From the NCBI GenBank assembly GCA_019415985.1, contig DXYE01000085.1, positions 1 to 10,822 of the forward strand: a stretch of 10,822 nt of DNA. The letters are read 5' to 3'. Shown in pieces: positions 1 to 6,622 of this stretch (position 1 is its first letter; each line of letters starts with the position of its first letter). The DNA comes from Clostridiales bacterium (lineage in GTDB: Bacteria > Bacillota > Clostridia > Oscillospirales > CAG-272). Both the position numbers and the translations under genes were made by a program. The notes under the pieces are model-generated. The model saw only the letters and a list, made by a program, of their open reading frames with translations, had not been told where the DNA came from and ran no database searches.

Positions 1-57
1 AACAGGGCCGGCTACGCTGAATATCTTGGGACCTACTCCCAGTACGGGGCCTTCTGC
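1..57 (+). other. open reading frame flank, possibly interrupted host gene
   Basis: The first 19 codons, read from base 1 on the plus strand, form an open frame with GC-rich third positions that looks like ordinary coding sequence (the residues include GYAEYLGTYSQYG). It points opposite to every other gene in the window. Immediately to the right is an inverted repeat and then AT-rich sequence and the 3' end of a serine recombinase gene. The simplest reading is the remnant of a gene into which the element integrated. I do not recognise the protein. The frame stays open across the junction as far as a TAA at 319-321, but that extension is antisense to the recombinase gene and is unlikely to be real. 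Confidence 0.3.
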
Positions 58-58
58 T

Positions 59-77
59 TGTGTCAAGATAGGACACA
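59..77. other. inverted repeat, candidate recombinase attachment site
   Basis: TGTGTC (59-64) and GACACA (72-77) form a perfect 6-bp inverted repeat around a 7-bp centre (AAGATAG). It lies 70 bp beyond the stop codon of the last recombinase gene, where sequence composition changes from codon-like to AT-rich. Large serine recombinases usually act at imperfect dyads with a short central crossover, next to their own gene, so this is the natural place for an attL or attR core. The other end of the element is not in the window, so the diagnostic direct repeat cannot be checked. A weak plus-strand terminator (stem followed by a T-rich tract at 80-92) is the alternative reading. Confidence 0.3.
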
Positions 78-147
78 TATTTTTTTGTTTTTCTCGAATT
101 ATAGGATTCAGTCCAACGGTAATCAGTTATTTCTTCTCAAAGGCTTA

Positions 148-1755
148 TCATCCGGCCCGCCTTGCAACTGCTTTTATGATTTCCTCGGTGAAATCATCAT
201 GACACCGGAAGTCAATCTCTATTCGTCCATTTTCATAGACACGGACCTTCTCTATCAGTTTCCGAAGTTCTTTTGGGCGGTACCCATTCAAAAGCTGAAT
301 ACCCTTGGCATCTGCTTCTAACACAGCAGCTTTTTCTTTCCCAACCCTCAATTTTGTAATCGTTGCTTCCGTTGCTGCCAATTCATCACGCATGGAATCT
401 ATTGCGGTCTGGCGTTCTTCCTGGGCAGTGATAAATTTATCTCGCGTCATCCTGCCATTTCGGTATTCTTCATATAAGTCGAGCTTGCTGTTTTGTGCCC
501 GTTGAAGTGTACGCTTGAGCATTGCGGCTTTCTTTTCAAGCAATGGTTCCTCTCGATTTGCGTTCACTTTTACCTGCACAGCCTTTTCCGCCAGTGTTTT
601 CGCCAGCACCTTAACAACCTCAAGAACACTTGATTGCAGTGTCTCGATTGGTTCATGGAGCCGTGTGCAATCCGCATTAGAAGAAACGCCGGCTTTTAAG
701 CAAAACAGATGCGTTACTTTTCCATTGGATTTTTGGAGTTTTCGTCCGCAATATCCGCACACAAATAAATTATCTGCTCTTTCGCCAGCTGTGTTTTGAT
801 TAACGGTCTTAATTCGACTTCTGCGTGATGCAGCCGCCTCACTAAACATATTCTGGGGGATGATTGCCTCATGAGTATCTTCCACGATGATCCATTCGCT
901 CTGCGGTAGCGCACGCATCTTCCCGGTGCTGATTCCCACTGTTTCTCTTTTGTTGGAAATCATTTTTCCCGTATAGCGCTCCTCCTTAATGATGCGGAGC
1001 ACGGTACATGCTACCCATATCGGTTTCTCCTCAAGAATGCGTCCATTATAAAACCCACCGTTCTTTTCCTTATAGCTTGCAGGGGATGGAATGCCATCAT
1101 CATTTAATGCACGAGCAATTTGTGAGGCTGTTCTTCCGGCAATACATTCTTCAAAGATTCGTACTACCACCGGTGCTGTTTCCTGATCCACAAGCAAATG
1201 GTGCTTATCTTTAGGATCTAACCGATATCCATAAAAAGCGCTACCGCCCCGATACTCGCCGCGTCGGCTCCTGGTTTTGTTTGCACTCCTTACTTTCACA
1301 GATAAATCCCTGCTGTATAATCCGTTGATCAGATTCCGCAGCGCAAGCTCCAATCCGCCTGTCGTACCGATAAAAATTTCACTGTCAAAGTTATCATTTG
1401 CAGAGATAAAACGAGTTCCGAACAGCGGCAATATCAGCTCCAGATATGCACCAACCTCCAAGTAATCTCGTCCAAATCGCGAAAGATCCTTGACCATGAT
1501 CGCTTGTATTTCTCTCCGGCGTATCTGCTCCATCATAAGCATGAATTGCGGTCTGTCAAAATTTGTGCCGGTATACCCATCGTCACAGAACTCGACAACC
1601 TCATATTCACAAAGCTCAGTGTGCTGCTCATAGTAATCACGAAGCAGTTTTCTTTGGTTTGTTACGCTATTACTTTCCGCCTTCCCGGAGGATTTAAGGT
1701 CTGCGTCCTCCGCCGATAAGCGAATATAAAATGCGAGCGTTTTGTTACATTGCAT
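148..1755 (-). CDS. large serine recombinase (third of tandem triplet)
   Basis: This is a site-specific recombinase of the large serine family, which cuts and rejoins att sites through a phosphoserine-DNA link. The 535-residue length is normal for the family. The resolvase-type catalytic domain starts with FYIRLS, with the nucleophile at Ser14, and the active-site segment KDLSRFGR is at 89-96. The recombinase domain follows (YGYRLDPKDKHHL near 175-187). A zinc ribbon has Cys333, Cys336, Cys352 and Cys363. A long charged helical, probably coiled-coil, stretch and a C-terminal segment end the protein. I chose ATG 1755 because GGAGG lies nine bases upstream. The frame is open to an ATG at 1803, but that would add 16 residues with a larger overlap and no better ribosome site. 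The start overlaps the previous recombinase gene by 11 bases, which suggests translational coupling. It appears catalytically intact and is the gene nearest the presumed element end. Confidence 0.93.
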   Translation of the reverse strand: MQCNKTLAFYIRLSAEDADLKSSGKAESNSVTNQRKLLRDYYEQHTELCEYEVVEFCDDGYTGTNFDRPQFMLMMEQIRRREIQAIMVKDLSRFGRDYLEVGAYLELILPLFGTRFISANDNFDSEIFIGTTGGLELALRNLINGLYSRDLSVKVRSANKTRSRRGEYRGGSAFYGYRLDPKDKHHLLVDQETAPVVVRIFEECIAGRTASQIARALNDDGIPSPASYKEKNGGFYNGRILEEKPIWVACTVLRIIKEERYTGKMISNKRETVGISTGKMRALPQSEWIIVEDTHEAIIPQNMFSEAAASRRSRIKTVNQNTAGERADNLFVCGYCGRKLQKSNGKVTHLFCLKAGVSSNADCTRLHEPIETLQSSVLEVVKVLAKTLAEKAVQVKVNANREEPLLEKKAAMLKRTLQRAQNSKLDLYEEYRNGRMTRDKFITAQEERQTAIDSMRDELAATEATITKLRVGKEKAAVLEADAKGIQLLNGYRPKELRKLIEKVRVYENGRIEIDFRCHDDFTEEIIKAVARRAG

Positions 1756-3448
1756 ATCTTTCAACCTCCCTTTGGCGGATTGCGGCAAGATGAATGACTT
1801 CATCTAATTCATTTCTGAAATTAAATTTAACCTCAACATGTCCGTTATTGTACAGAATCATTTCATCAATAAAGGCATCTACCATTTCTGCTGTTAATGT
1901 ATCAGCATCCTTGTACTGTTCGATCAGCTCGGCCCACGATCCGCTTGCTGCAAACGACGGGTTGTACTTCTGGCATTCTTTTTCGAGTTCAGCAAGGAAA
2001 ATACGCAGTTCGTCGGCCTTTGCAGCATATTCCTGCCCCATGCTGATATAATCATTTTGGCTGAGTGTCCCGTTTGCAAATTCCTCATACAGGGAAGCCT
2101 TTAATGACACATATCTATCAATTTGCTTTTTTACTCCACGAATCTGATCGCTGTAAATGCGAAACTTTGTTTTGCTGGATTCCTTCTTGTTCAATGCAAC
2201 AAGAATCTCTCGCGCATCTGTAAACAGCTTGATCTGTGTGCGAATCAGTTTTAGAGCGATATCCTCAACATCCTGTTTTTTTACTGCCTTTTTGATGCAG
2301 TAGGAGGAATTATAGTTTTCGTGCAAAGAACAGTAATACCAAGGAACACGCTCCCCGGCATGATTTTTCTTGTTCCTCAAAAACATAGCTTGTCCGCATT
2401 CGCCACACCGGAGATGGCCCTTAAAAATACTCGCCCGTTTACTCTTGGAATCATATACGGCAGCCTGCCCAAGTTCCTCCTTCAAGCGCTGGAAATACAG
2501 CTGAACCTGATCGAATAGTTCCTTCGTTACAATCGGTTCATGTGTTCCCTTAGTAACAATCCATTCCTCTTTTGGAGCAGGACGGGAACCCTTTTGACCT
2601 GTGGAATGATAAGTTGATCGGAATTTCCCCGAAATCATCCAGCCAAGGTATACTTCTTCGGTGAGGATGCGCTTTATCGTTTGCATATACCATTTTGAAT
2701 TCTTAAAGTGGTCGGTAGATGCGATACCACGATCGTAAAGCAGCCGCCCGGGGGACGGTATTCCTTCGGAATTCAAGGTCGTTGCTACATAGTGCAATGT
2801 GTTTCCGTCGGCAACCATCTCAAACATTCGCTTTACCACCGGTGCGGTTTCTTCATCGACCACAAGATGATGCTTGTCCTTGGGATCAAGGCGGTATCCA
2901 TACGGTGCACGGCTTCCGGCAAATTTACCTTGCTCTTGTATTGTGCGCATGGATGAGCAGATCTTTCTTGAAATATCTTTGGCGTACATCTCATTTGCCA
3001 GGTTTTTTATCTGAATCGATATATCTGCTTGTTGAAATTTTGTGTCAAATCGGTCTGTTACTGCAATGAAACGGCATTGAAAGAACGGGAATACCATTTC
3101 GATATACTCTCCGGACTCCAAATAATTTCGCCCAAGCCGTGAAAGATCTTTCACAATAATACAGTCGATCTTGCCATCTCTCAGATCATTCATCATACGC
3201 GAAAACTCAGGTCGAATAAAATCTGTTCCGGATATATCATCGTCGCTGTAAATATCAAAGACGGACAGATCCGAATGCTCTGACACATAGTCTCTCAGCA
3301 GCTGTAGTTGGTTGCCAATCGTATCAGCCTCGCGTTTTCTTTCTGTTTCTACAGAGATGCGTGCATATAATCCGGCCTTATATATTCTATCCGCCGCCGG
3401 CATCTGAATCGGCTCTGCGGCAGCGTTTTTCCGGCTTTTCCGTGCCAT
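1745..3448 (-). CDS. large serine recombinase (second of tandem triplet)
   Basis: This is a 567-residue large serine recombinase. After a basic, alanine-rich N-terminal extension of about 25 residues comes LYARIS with the nucleophile Ser32, then KDLSRLGR at 100-107. The recombinase domain includes YGYRLDPKDKHHL at 183-195, identical over 13 residues to the next gene downstream. The zinc ribbon uses Cys348, Cys351, Cys373 and Cys384, and a predicted coiled coil follows at about 415-490. The start is ATG 3448, nine bases after GGAGG, and the gene begins one base beyond the upstream recombinase stop codon. All recognisable catalytic residues are present, so it is not an obvious decayed copy. The three paralogues differ throughout at the DNA level, which argues for old divergence and separate roles rather than a recent duplication. 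Whether the products act together or each on its own site cannot be read from sequence. Confidence 0.93.
   Translation of the reverse strand: MARKSRKNAAAEPIQMPAADRIYKAGLYARISVETERKREADTIGNQLQLLRDYVSEHSDLSVFDIYSDDDISGTDFIRPEFSRMMNDLRDGKIDCIIVKDLSRLGRNYLESGEYIEMVFPFFQCRFIAVTDRFDTKFQQADISIQIKNLANEMYAKDISRKICSSMRTIQEQGKFAGSRAPYGYRLDPKDKHHLVVDEETAPVVKRMFEMVADGNTLHYVATTLNSEGIPSPGRLLYDRGIASTDHFKNSKWYMQTIKRILTEEVYLGWMISGKFRSTYHSTGQKGSRPAPKEEWIVTKGTHEPIVTKELFDQVQLYFQRLKEELGQAAVYDSKSKRASIFKGHLRCGECGQAMFLRNKKNHAGERVPWYYCSLHENYNSSYCIKKAVKKQDVEDIALKLIRTQIKLFTDAREILVALNKKESSKTKFRIYSDQIRGVKKQIDRYVSLKASLYEEFANGTLSQNDYISMGQEYAAKADELRIFLAELEKECQKYNPSFAASGSWAELIEQYKDADTLTAEMVDAFIDEMILYNNGHVEVKFNFRNELDEVIHLAAIRQREVERYAM
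1764..1774 (-). promoter_or_regulatory. ribosome binding site inside recombinase C-terminus, copy 2
   Basis: On the minus strand CAAAGGGAGGT encodes residues Q-R-E-V near the C-terminus of the second recombinase and places GGAGG exactly nine bases before ATG 1755 of the third. The same 11 bases with the same spacing occur at the previous junction. This decides the start of the third recombinase. Confidence 0.75.
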
Positions 3449-3449
3449 T

Positions 3450-5102
3450 TTATCCCACCTCCCTTTGGTTGATATAGTAATCCTTCACGCGGGATACCAG
3501 AGCCTCATAATCCTGCATATGGGCAAATGTCACTTCAATTCGCTTGCCCTCATAAATCATAATGTGGTCGATGCATTCAACCGCAACGATGCGTGTTAAA
3601 CTTTGAATATTGCGGTGATCAAGGAACTCCTGTATCCATCGCTGAGGTGCGTTTCCATTTTCAATATATAGATTGATCTCATGGCGGATCTGTTCTTCGG
3701 CGAGCTGTGCCTCTGAAATACGCATTTCATACTGCTCTTTTATATCGAGGTAATCCTCTTTGGAAAGAATACCATCGCGCATATCCTCATATGCGGATAT
3801 CTTCAGTTTACGGTAACGGTCAATATCAGCTTCAACCGCAGCGAGTCGCTCTTCAGCCTTGCGAATGCTTAAACGGTGTATCGGCGCATTACGGATCGTC
3901 TGAAGGCAGCCATCCAACTCTGCGAGCACGCAAATATGCTCTTGTAAAAGTCGAAGGACGGCATCCTCCAATTGCTTTTGGGAGATGCGATGTGATGTGC
4001 ACTCTCCGGTATTTTTATGGTTTCCACAGGTATAGTAGCAGAAGCGCTTGTTACCGGAGGTCTGCGTTTTCCGCACCATAGCGCCGCCACAATCACCGCA
4101 GCAGAGAAGCCCCGCCAACGGGAACAGTCCGTTTTCGCGTGGGGAGGTCCGGGTATCAAGCTCAAGAAGCCGTTGTACTAGTACAAACTGACGAGGGTTT
4201 ATGATCGCTTCATGTGCGTTTTCGTAAATTGCCCACTTATCCTGTTCATTGACGATAACTGTTTTGATTTTATAATTGGGCCGAGTTCGAATTCCTTGTA
4301 CAAGTGTTCCAACATAAACCGGGTTGGTAAGAATTCGACGAACTGCAACCGGTGTCCACTGCGCTTTGCTTTTCGTTTTGAATGATGTTTTATATGGCAG
4401 TCCTTTGCTTCTTTTATATTCAAGTGGTGAGAGAATGCCTTGCTCGTTAAGCCTGCGTGCAATGGCATCTTGATTGATACCGCTCAATTTCCACCCGAAA
4501 ATATCACGCACAACTTCCGCTGCATAAACATCTACAATAAGTTTGTTCTTATCTTCCGGTGATTTTTCGTAACCGTATGGTGCAAACGCTCCGATGAACT
4601 CACCGTTCTTTCGCTTTACCTGCAGCTGGCTGCGGATCTTAATGGAAATATCTCGGCAGTAGTTATCATTCATCAGGTTTTTGACCATGATGTTAAAATC
4701 GTCCGCACTGCTTCTCGTGATAGTATCGACTCCGTCGTTAATTGCGATCAATCTGACCCCATAATACGGAAAAAGACGATCGATATACTTTCCGGCGTTA
4801 ATATATTCACGCCCGAAGCGGGACAGATCTTTTACAATGACACAGTTCACAACTCCGGCGCGGATGTCATCCATCATACGCTGAAAGTCAGGACGGTCAT
4901 AATCTGTCCCTGTATATCCATCGTCTTCTCTTATAGAAACAAGATTTATATCAGTCTTGTCTTTAAGGTAATCCAGAATAAGCTGCTTTTGATTGGAAAT
5001 GCTGTTGCTTTCGGCCTTTAAGCCGGATACGCTGTTCAGATCTTCTTTTGAAAGTCTCACATACGCAGCAGCATGATATTGGGTTTGCTTTGTGTTTTCC
5101 AT
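3450..5102 (-). CDS. large serine recombinase (first of tandem triplet)
   Basis: This is a 550-residue large serine recombinase and the promoter-proximal gene of the three-recombinase operon. The catalytic domain opens with AYVRLS (nucleophile Ser18), followed by KDLSRFGR at 91-98 and a YDRPDF segment near 68-73 typical of the family. The recombinase domain runs to about residue 310. The zinc ribbon has CCGDC (Cys335 and Cys338), then Cys355 or Cys359 and Cys368. A charged helical region of about 90 residues and a conserved-looking end (HIMIYEGKRIEVTF) complete it. AAGGAG lies seven bases before ATG 5102, and a good promoter sits about 80 bases upstream. The last codons carry CAAAGGGAGGT, which serves as the ribosome site of the next gene. 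Nothing suggests truncation. Confidence 0.93.
   Translation of the reverse strand: MENTKQTQYHAAAYVRLSKEDLNSVSGLKAESNSISNQKQLILDYLKDKTDINLVSIREDDGYTGTDYDRPDFQRMMDDIRAGVVNCVIVKDLSRFGREYINAGKYIDRLFPYYGVRLIAINDGVDTITRSSADDFNIMVKNLMNDNYCRDISIKIRSQLQVKRKNGEFIGAFAPYGYEKSPEDKNKLIVDVYAAEVVRDIFGWKLSGINQDAIARRLNEQGILSPLEYKRSKGLPYKTSFKTKSKAQWTPVAVRRILTNPVYVGTLVQGIRTRPNYKIKTVIVNEQDKWAIYENAHEAIINPRQFVLVQRLLELDTRTSPRENGLFPLAGLLCCGDCGGAMVRKTQTSGNKRFCYYTCGNHKNTGECTSHRISQKQLEDAVLRLLQEHICVLAELDGCLQTIRNAPIHRLSIRKAEERLAAVEADIDRYRKLKISAYEDMRDGILSKEDYLDIKEQYEMRISEAQLAEEQIRHEINLYIENGNAPQRWIQEFLDHRNIQSLTRIVAVECIDHIMIYEGKRIEVTFAHMQDYEALVSRVKDYYINQREVG
3457..3467 (-). promoter_or_regulatory. ribosome binding site inside recombinase C-terminus, copy 1
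   Basis: The identical CAAAGGGAGGT block encodes the final Q-R-E-V of the first recombinase (followed by Gly and stop) and sets GGAGG nine bases before ATG 3448 of the second. The recombinase cistrons therefore share a stop/start arrangement that favours coupled translation. Confidence 0.75.
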
Positions 5103-5181
5103 ATGCTCACTCCTTCCGATGGAAATCAGACATGCCGATAAGCATTCAGAAGAGCGAGGTATGATAATTTAGTCCGAATGT

Positions 5182-5210
5182 AGTATAGCATATTTTTTTG
5201 AATAAGTCTA
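5182..5210 (-). promoter_or_regulatory. sigma-A type promoter of the recombinase operon
   Basis: On the minus strand the -35-like TAGACT (5205-5210; four of six matches to TTGACA) and the -10 TATACT (5182-5187; five of six) are separated by exactly 17 bases of very AT-rich sequence. Transcription would start near 5175, leaving a leader of roughly 70 bases before ATG 5102. It lies in the 131-base gap after the DUF6870-like gene, so the recombinases can be expressed independently of the upstream genes. I see no clear operator repeat over it. Confidence 0.6.
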
Positions 5211-5233
5211 TGGCTATCGTACATTTCCATTAC

Positions 5234-5497
5234 TTACCGTTCTGCTGTGCGCAAAAGGTCCTCGAAATTCTGTTGAAATGACGGCCCGTCTGGTTTGTAG
5301 TTCACTTTTACGGCAACATCGCCAATACGAAAGCAATAAGGATTCTGAACCTGCTGCAAAAAGCTCAGAATTCTCTCGGATACCGGTCGGGTATCATCGA
5401 TTTGAACCTCGTCCAAGTCGATCAAACTGCCTTTGTCGACATTTTTGATGTCAACACTTTTTAACATCTCAAAATCAGTTCTATCGTAGCTATTCAT
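5234..5497 (-). CDS. small DUF6870-like protein of unknown function
   Basis: This is an 87-residue acidic soluble protein with no signal peptide or membrane segment. The middle to C-terminal part reads ERILSFLQQVQNPYCFRIGD and continues with AVKVNYKP. That arrangement (helix, NPYCF, a glycine turn, then a VKV beta strand) is what I associate with DUF6870, a family found in Clostridia mobile elements. I assign the family from memory of its pattern, without a search. The start is ATG 5497, six bases after AAAGGAG (5504-5510). A TTG one codon earlier is also open. It sits just upstream of the recombinase promoter and downstream of the structured intergenic region. A role as an excision accessory or directionality factor is possible from position only. 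Confidence 0.7.
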   Translation of the reverse strand: MNSYDRTDFEMLKSVDIKNVDKGSLIDLDEVQIDDTRPVSERILSFLQQVQNPYCFRIGDVAVKVNYKPDGPSFQQNFEDLLRTAER

Positions 5498-5551
5498 CAA
5501 ATTCTCCTTTCGCCGATATTGAAATTATTGCCAGAACGACTTGCGTCTATT

Positions 5552-5815
5552 CACAATGAAGTTTTAACGTCCACCGGCGCCTGCAGCGAACAGGTCCACA
5601 GAAATTTCATCTCCCCGCCTTCATTGTGGCCGGGCCGCGAGTTACGGGCGTATCATTGTCCCAGCTGCGCTTCATGGCGAAATGCAGGAGCCACCCGCAT
5701 ATTATTACTCATGGTTCTGACTGCCGATCAGACGGATAGGCGCTCGACGAAGCTGGAATGTGCCGGTTCCGGACGATTTAATTTTCAAGGTACAGGTAAG
5801 CACGGGGGTGCCTTA
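5552..5815 (-). ncRNA. candidate structured RNA or leader between terminator and DUF6870-like gene
   Basis: This occupies most of the 416-base gap between the genes at 5497 and 5914. On the minus strand I can pair several arms. GTAAG(G)CAC / GTGCTTAC forms a hairpin at 5796-5815 with a C4 loop. CATT-CCAGCT (5751-5760) pairs with AGCTGG-GAC-AATG (5654-5666, 3-base bulge). Enclosed by that stem are TCTGA / TCAGA (5728-5732 with 5716-5720) and GCGGG / CCTGC (5694-5698 with 5684-5688). CACAATGAAG (5619-5628) pairs perfectly over 10 bases with CTTCATTGTG (5552-5561). No protein family is apparent. Three short frames of 19, 22 and 19 codons overlap here (5653-5712, 5607-5675, 5551-5610), so a leader-peptide system is an alternative. 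I found no clear promoter of its own, and the family is not one I can name. Confidence 0.4.
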
Positions 5816-5871
5816 CACAAGTAAATACGGATGGTTTTCTCATCTCATGCACTCGCCGACAAGAAAATTTC

Positions 5872-5908
5872 AAAAAAATGCCGGCTTCAGATATTCCGAA
5901 ACCGGCAT
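5872..5908 (-). terminator. intrinsic terminator after the HTH_16-like gene
   Basis: Read on the minus strand, ATGCCGGTTTC (5898-5908) pairs with GAAGCCGGCAT (5878-5888) as an 11-bp stem with one G-U pair and a 9-base loop. Seven T residues (5872-5878) follow directly. It begins six bases after the TGA of the small HTH gene and closes the sigma/HTH operon. Confidence 0.88.
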
Positions 5909-5913
5909 TCGCC

Positions 5914-6105
5914 TCAAATCTTAAATTTTGAGATATTAAGCGCAATATGTATGAGAATGTACTGCTTCAGATCCTCATCCAAGCGGCCATACAAATAGGA
6001 ATTATGCTCGATCATCGGCATATACAATTCCAGTATGGTCTCTAAATCCCGATGATTTCCCATAACGGTCCCTTGCAGAACCTTTTTGAACTCTGATGTG
6101 TTCAT
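5914..6105 (-). CDS. small helix-turn-helix protein of conjugative elements (HTH_16-like)
   Basis: This is a 63-residue all-helical protein. Its pattern is F-KKVLQGTVMGNHRDLETIL, then YMPMIEHNS, then a DEDLKQYILIHIALNISKF end. It matches the short region-2-like helix-turn-helix proteins (HTH_16 type) that accompany sigma-like factors in Tn916/Tn1549-type elements. In those elements the pair is thought to act as the two halves of a split sigma-like regulator. Its ATG overlaps the TGA of the upstream sigma-like gene (ATGA, 6102-6105), which indicates coupled translation and supports a joint complex. A terminator follows at once. The family call is by pattern recognition without a database check. 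Confidence 0.8.
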   Translation of the reverse strand: MNTSEFKKVLQGTVMGNHRDLETILELYMPMIEHNSYLYGRLDEDLKQYILIHIALNISKFKI

Positions 6106-6524
6106 TCATCATCACCGCCTTCCATCAGACGGGAGCGCAGCTTTTTCAGTGCAATGCACCTTTGATTTCTGACATACTGCAACGAGCAGTTGAGTCTTTT
6201 AGCTGTTTCTGCTTCACTCAGGTCTGCCAGGAACAGCAGCTCCATTACCTGCCGACGCTTTAATGGCAGCTCCATAAAAGCCTTTGTCAGCCGGTCCTCT
6301 TCAAAATCATACGGGGTCTGCATTCTTGTGCTGCTCGGCCATAATTCGCATTGCGTCGGATCAATAAGCTCCGACTCCGGTATATCCTCGTAGGATATGA
6401 TTTCCGGACGATTCTCATATTTCCGCAGATAATCAATTTTCGCTCGCTTAATAACTGTTTCAAGCCACCGCGTAAACTTTGCTCGCAGCTCATCCCGTTC
6501 GGGGTATTCCTGCCTGTGGTCCAT
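6102..6524 (-). CDS. sigma-70 region 4 family regulator
   Basis: This is a 140-residue protein that probably recruits RNA polymerase to element promoters. Residues 15-40 (ELRAKFTRWLETVIKRAKID and on) match the N-terminal helix seen in conjugative-element sigma-like factors. Residues 79-132 are a sigma-70 region 4 helix-turn-helix (LPLKRRQVMELLFLADLSEA, then AETAKRLN and YVRNQRCIALKKLRSRL). It lacks an obvious region 2, which may be supplied by the overlapping downstream HTH gene. The frame is open to an ATG at 6569, but ATG 6524 has AAAGGAGG seven bases upstream and is preferred; ATG 6530 would be only one base from it. The ribosome site lies in the loop of a hairpin, so translation may be regulated. 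Confidence 0.85.
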   Translation of the reverse strand: MDHRQEYPERDELRAKFTRWLETVIKRAKIDYLRKYENRPEIISYEDIPESELIDPTQCELWPSSTRMQTPYDFEEDRLTKAFMELPLKRRQVMELLFLADLSEAETAKRLNCSLQYVRNQRCIALKKLRSRLMEGGDDE

Positions 6525-6527
6525 TTC

Positions 6528-6546
6528 CATGCCTCCTTTGGGCATG
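6528..6546 (-). promoter_or_regulatory. hairpin presenting or masking the sigma-gene ribosome binding site
   Basis: On the minus strand CATGCC (6541-6546) pairs perfectly with GGCATG (6528-6533) around a 7-base loop CAAAGGA that holds most of the Shine-Dalgarno AAAGGAGG. The start ATG 6524 lies four bases past the stem. Additional copies of both arms upstream could pair alternatively, so the element could switch between open and closed states. Function is inferred. Confidence 0.45.
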
Positions 6547-6562
6547 CCACCACAGCAGGGAG

Positions 6563-6622
6563 AAAACATACCGTTTCACGGCATGTTTTACGGCGATATA
6601 CGCAACATGCCATGATGGCATG
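6563..6622. repeat. palindrome cluster in the sigma-gene leader
   Basis: Two inverted repeats lie here. One is a 12-bp stem (6563-6574 with 6578-6589, loop of three), fully paired on the minus strand with one G-U. The other is a 17-bp palindrome, CATGCCAT-G-ATGGCATG, at 6606-6622. Including the sequence down to 6528, CATGCC and GGCATG each occur three times in 95 bp. They could be protein-binding operators or alternative RNA stems. Confidence 0.6.

Noticed and set aside
58..321. Plus-strand open frame of 87 codons from TTG 58, continuous with the frame from base 1
   Set aside because: Most of it is antisense to the 3' end of a clear recombinase gene, it has no ribosome site, and the residues resemble no family.
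1756..1803. Upstream extension of the third recombinase to ATG 1803
   Set aside because: The 16 extra residues lie within the preceding gene, have no good ribosome site, and are not needed for the catalytic domain. ATG 1755 has GGAGG at ideal spacing.
1175..2905. Near-identical 13-residue stretch (YGYRLDPKDKHHL) in the second and third recombinases as a sign of recent gene conversion
   Set aside because: The matching DNA has many synonymous differences, so the identity reflects protein-level conservation of a family motif, not recent exchange.
5519..5824. Plus-strand open frame of 101 codons in the gap upstream of the DUF6870-like gene
   Set aside because: No ribosome site, no recognisable domain, and it crosses several paired stems. 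The region is better explained as non-coding on the other strand.
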